Shown here: piece by piece, positions 5,790-7,314 of the stretch
Position numbering within the stretch: the stretch's first letter is position 1
Layout of the letters: every line of letters starts with the position of its first letter
From: JALSIF01 sp026981635 [NCBI: bacterium]
GTDB taxonomy: Bacteria > 4484-113 > JALSIF01
Direction of reading: 5' to 3'
Assembly (NCBI GenBank): GCA_026981635.1
Contig: JALSIF010000317.1
Span: 1-7,314 of the forward strand
DNA: 7,314 bases
Translations under genes and position numbers: made by a program
The notes under the pieces: generated by a model
Seen by the model: the letters and a program-made list of their open reading frames with translations, nothing else
What the model was told of the DNA's origin: nothing
The model's database searches: none

Positions 5790-7314
5790 ATGGCCAAGGC
5801 GACCCGTGCAGGCGACACCCCCCTCTTCCAGCAGTACCGTCGCATCCATGAGGAGGTGCCCGACGCCCTGCTCATGTTTCGCCTGGGCGACTTCTACGAG
5901 CTCTTCTGGGAGGACGCCAAGGAGGCGGCCGCTCTGCTGGGGCTCCAGCTTACCGCCCGGGACAACCGCGGCGAGCGGGTGCCCATGTGCGGCATTCCCC
6001 ACCACGCCTTCACCCGCTACGTAAGACGCCTGCTGGAGGCGGGAAGGAAGGTGGCGGTAGCAGAGCAGCTGGAGGACCCGGCCACCGCCAAGGGACTGGT
6101 GGAACGGGGGATAGTCCGGGTGCTTACTCCGGGGACGGTGATTGAGGAGGAGCTGGTTGACCCCGGGCTGGGCAACTTCCTCGCCCTCATCCTCCCCTTT
6201 GGGGAGAAGATCGGGGTGGCCATCCTGGAGTCCTCTGGCGGTGAAACCCTGCTCTACGAGCTTCCCTCCGACCAGGTGGAGGAGGCGGTGGAGCTGGTCT
6301 CCACCAGCGGGGCAAGCGAGATTCTGCTGGAGCGGAGTCTTCGCCGGCGGCGGGAGGTGGAGATCCTCCGCCAGAAGCCGGGCCTCTCCCTCGAGTGGTT
6401 TGAGAACCTGACCGACCCCAAGGAGGCGGAAGACTACACCCACCGCACCTTGGGCCTGGCCCGCCTCAGGGGGCTGGGGATCGCCGAGAGCCCCGCCCTG
6501 ATTCTTGCCCTCTACCACCTGCTTCGCTACCTCGCCTACACCTTCCGCATTGAGAATCCTCGCCTTCGCATCCGGGTGGTCCCCCTGGGCGACCACCTGC
6601 TCCTCTCCACCACCGCGGTAGACAGCCTGGAGCTGATCCGTTCCGTCCGCGGTGGGCGGGAGGGAAGCCTGCTTGCGGCGGTGGACCGGACCAAGACTCC
6701 GGCCGGCCGGCGGCGGCTGGCCCAGCTTATCGTCCGCCCCCACCGCCGCCTCGCTCCCATCCGCGCCCGCCAGCGCCTCACCCTCTCGCTCTCCCGGCTG
6801 GAGCCGAAGGAGCGTGGCAGACTCGCCGGGCTTCTGGGGGAGACGGCCGATGTTGAGCGGATCGTAAACCGGATGCACTTCGGTCGCACCACCCCGCGCG
6901 ACCTTGCCGCCCTGCGAGACACCCTTAGGCGGCTTCCCGCCATCGCCGGTCTTATCCCCCCGGCCAGCGGTGCCATGGCCGAGCGGATCCGGGAGCGCCT
7001 GGCGGGGTTTGAGCCCCTGGCCGACTACCTCAGCCGGGCCATCGCCCCCGAGCCGCCGGCAAAGCTGGGCACCGGCGAGGCCATCGCCCCGGGTTTCAGC
7101 GAGAAGCTTGACCGCTACCGGGAGGTCCTCAGGGAAAGCGACGCCTGGTTCAGGGGCTACCAGGAGCGCCTTAGGGAGGAGACCGGGATAAAGAGCCTCA
7201 AGGTTCGCCACACCCCCGCCTTTGGCTGGTTCATTGAGGTGACCAACCCCAACCTCCACCTGGTCCCCGACTACTTTGAACGCCGCCAGACCCTGAAGGG
7301 AGGCGAGCGCTTCA
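5790..7314 (+). CDS. mutS: DNA mismatch repair protein MutS, N-terminal part (3' truncated)
   Basis: MutS dimers recognise mispairs and recruit MutL. The frame is open from ATG to the window end (508 codons). Domain I (about 1-117) carries PDALLMFRLGDFYELFWEDA (24-43) with the mismatch-wedging F35-Y36-E37 (Phe-x-Glu) motif, VPMCGIPHH (64-72), KVAVAEQLEDP (87-97) and RVLTPGTV (110-117). A connector domain follows. The lever region includes LELIRSVRGGREGSLLAAVD and RTKTPAGRRRL, where family members have LE and GSLL-LD-T-TPMG. The clamp has GIKSLKVRHTPAFGWFIEVT (466-485) and ends at RRQTLKGGERF. The ATPase domain (Walker A onward) lies beyond the window. The F-x-E motif marks mismatch-binding MutS1 instead of MutS2. 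The start is fixed by an in-frame TAG four codons upstream; the SD is weak (AGGG, 7 bases away). It lies 14 bases after recF and is probably cotranscribed. Confidence 0.97.
   Translation, partial: MAKATRAGDTPLFQQYRRIHEEVPDALLMFRLGDFYELFWEDAKEAAALLGLQLTARDNRGERVPMCGIPHHAFTRYVRRLLEAGRKVAVAEQLEDPATAKGLVERGIVRVLTPGTVIEEELVDPGLGNFLALILPFGEKIGVAILESSGGETLLYELPSDQVEEAVELVSTSGASEILLERSLRRRREVEILRQKPGLSLEWFENLTDPKEAEDYTHRTLGLARLRGLGIAESPALILALYHLLRYLAYTFRIENPRLRIRVVPLGDHLLLSTTAVDSLELIRSVRGGREGSLLAAVDRTKTPAGRRRLAQLIVRPHRRLAPIRARQRLTLSLSRLEPKERGRLAGLLGETADVERIVNRMHFGRTTPRDLAALRDTLRRLPAIAGLIPPASGAMAERIRERLAGFEPLADYLSRAIAPEPPAKLGTGEAIAPGFSEKLDRYREVLRESDAWFRGYQERLREETGIKSLKVRHTPAFGWFIEVTNPNLHLVPDYFERRQTLKGGERF

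Noticed and set aside
5772-7259. Long open frame on the minus strand opposite mutS (495 codons)
   Set aside because: The plus strand encodes an unmistakable MutS with the F-x-E motif and clamp sequence. The antisense product is low-complexity and resembles no family.

Overview
This is a gene-dense, GC-rich bacterial chromosome segment (clearly above 60% GC by eye) with seven protein genes and no gap between genes longer than about 65 bases. I see no RNA gene, CRISPR array or insertion sequence. The organism cannot be named from the sequence. Flavin-dependent ThyX, an acylating aldehyde dehydrogenase with microcompartment shell proteins, and two apparently leaderless promoters would suit an anaerobic or thermophilic lineage. 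Chloroflexota or a deep Firmicutes or candidate-phylum bacterium are guesses only.

Layout from left to right. Bases 2-436 (+) are the C-terminal part of thyX (thymidylate synthase, 5' end outside the window). It converges on a minus-strand cluster, with 34 bases and a small GC hairpin between them. In its direction of transcription this cluster reads purM (4538-3486), a small predicted lipoprotein (3469-3050), a plain BMC-H microcompartment shell protein (2985-2677), a second BMC-H shell protein with a long C-terminal extension (2664-2140), and a CoA-acylating aldehyde dehydrogenase with a C-terminal encapsulation-peptide-like helix (2093-471). The gaps are 10-64 bases, so a single transcript from the purM promoter is plausible. 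On the plus strand, recF (4603-5775) is followed after 14 bases by mutS (5790 to the window end, cut before its ATPase domain).

The gene groups: thyX and purM belong to nucleotide synthesis, and recF and mutS to DNA repair. The three BMC genes form a very small microcompartment module. It has an aldehyde-consuming enzyme and two hexameric shell paralogs. It lacks, here, any pentamer (BMC-P), trimer (BMC-T), alcohol dehydrogenase, phosphotransacylase or aldehyde-generating signature enzyme. Because purM and thyX bound it on both sides, the missing parts must be encoded elsewhere or do not exist. This module is the most interesting part of the window, especially the SAP/Rho-N-like tail of the second shell protein and the coupling to purM and a lipoprotein.

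The 64-base divergent region between purM and recF has a -10-like box 6 or 7 bases before each GTG start and no Shine-Dalgarno sequence. This suggests that both messages are leaderless.
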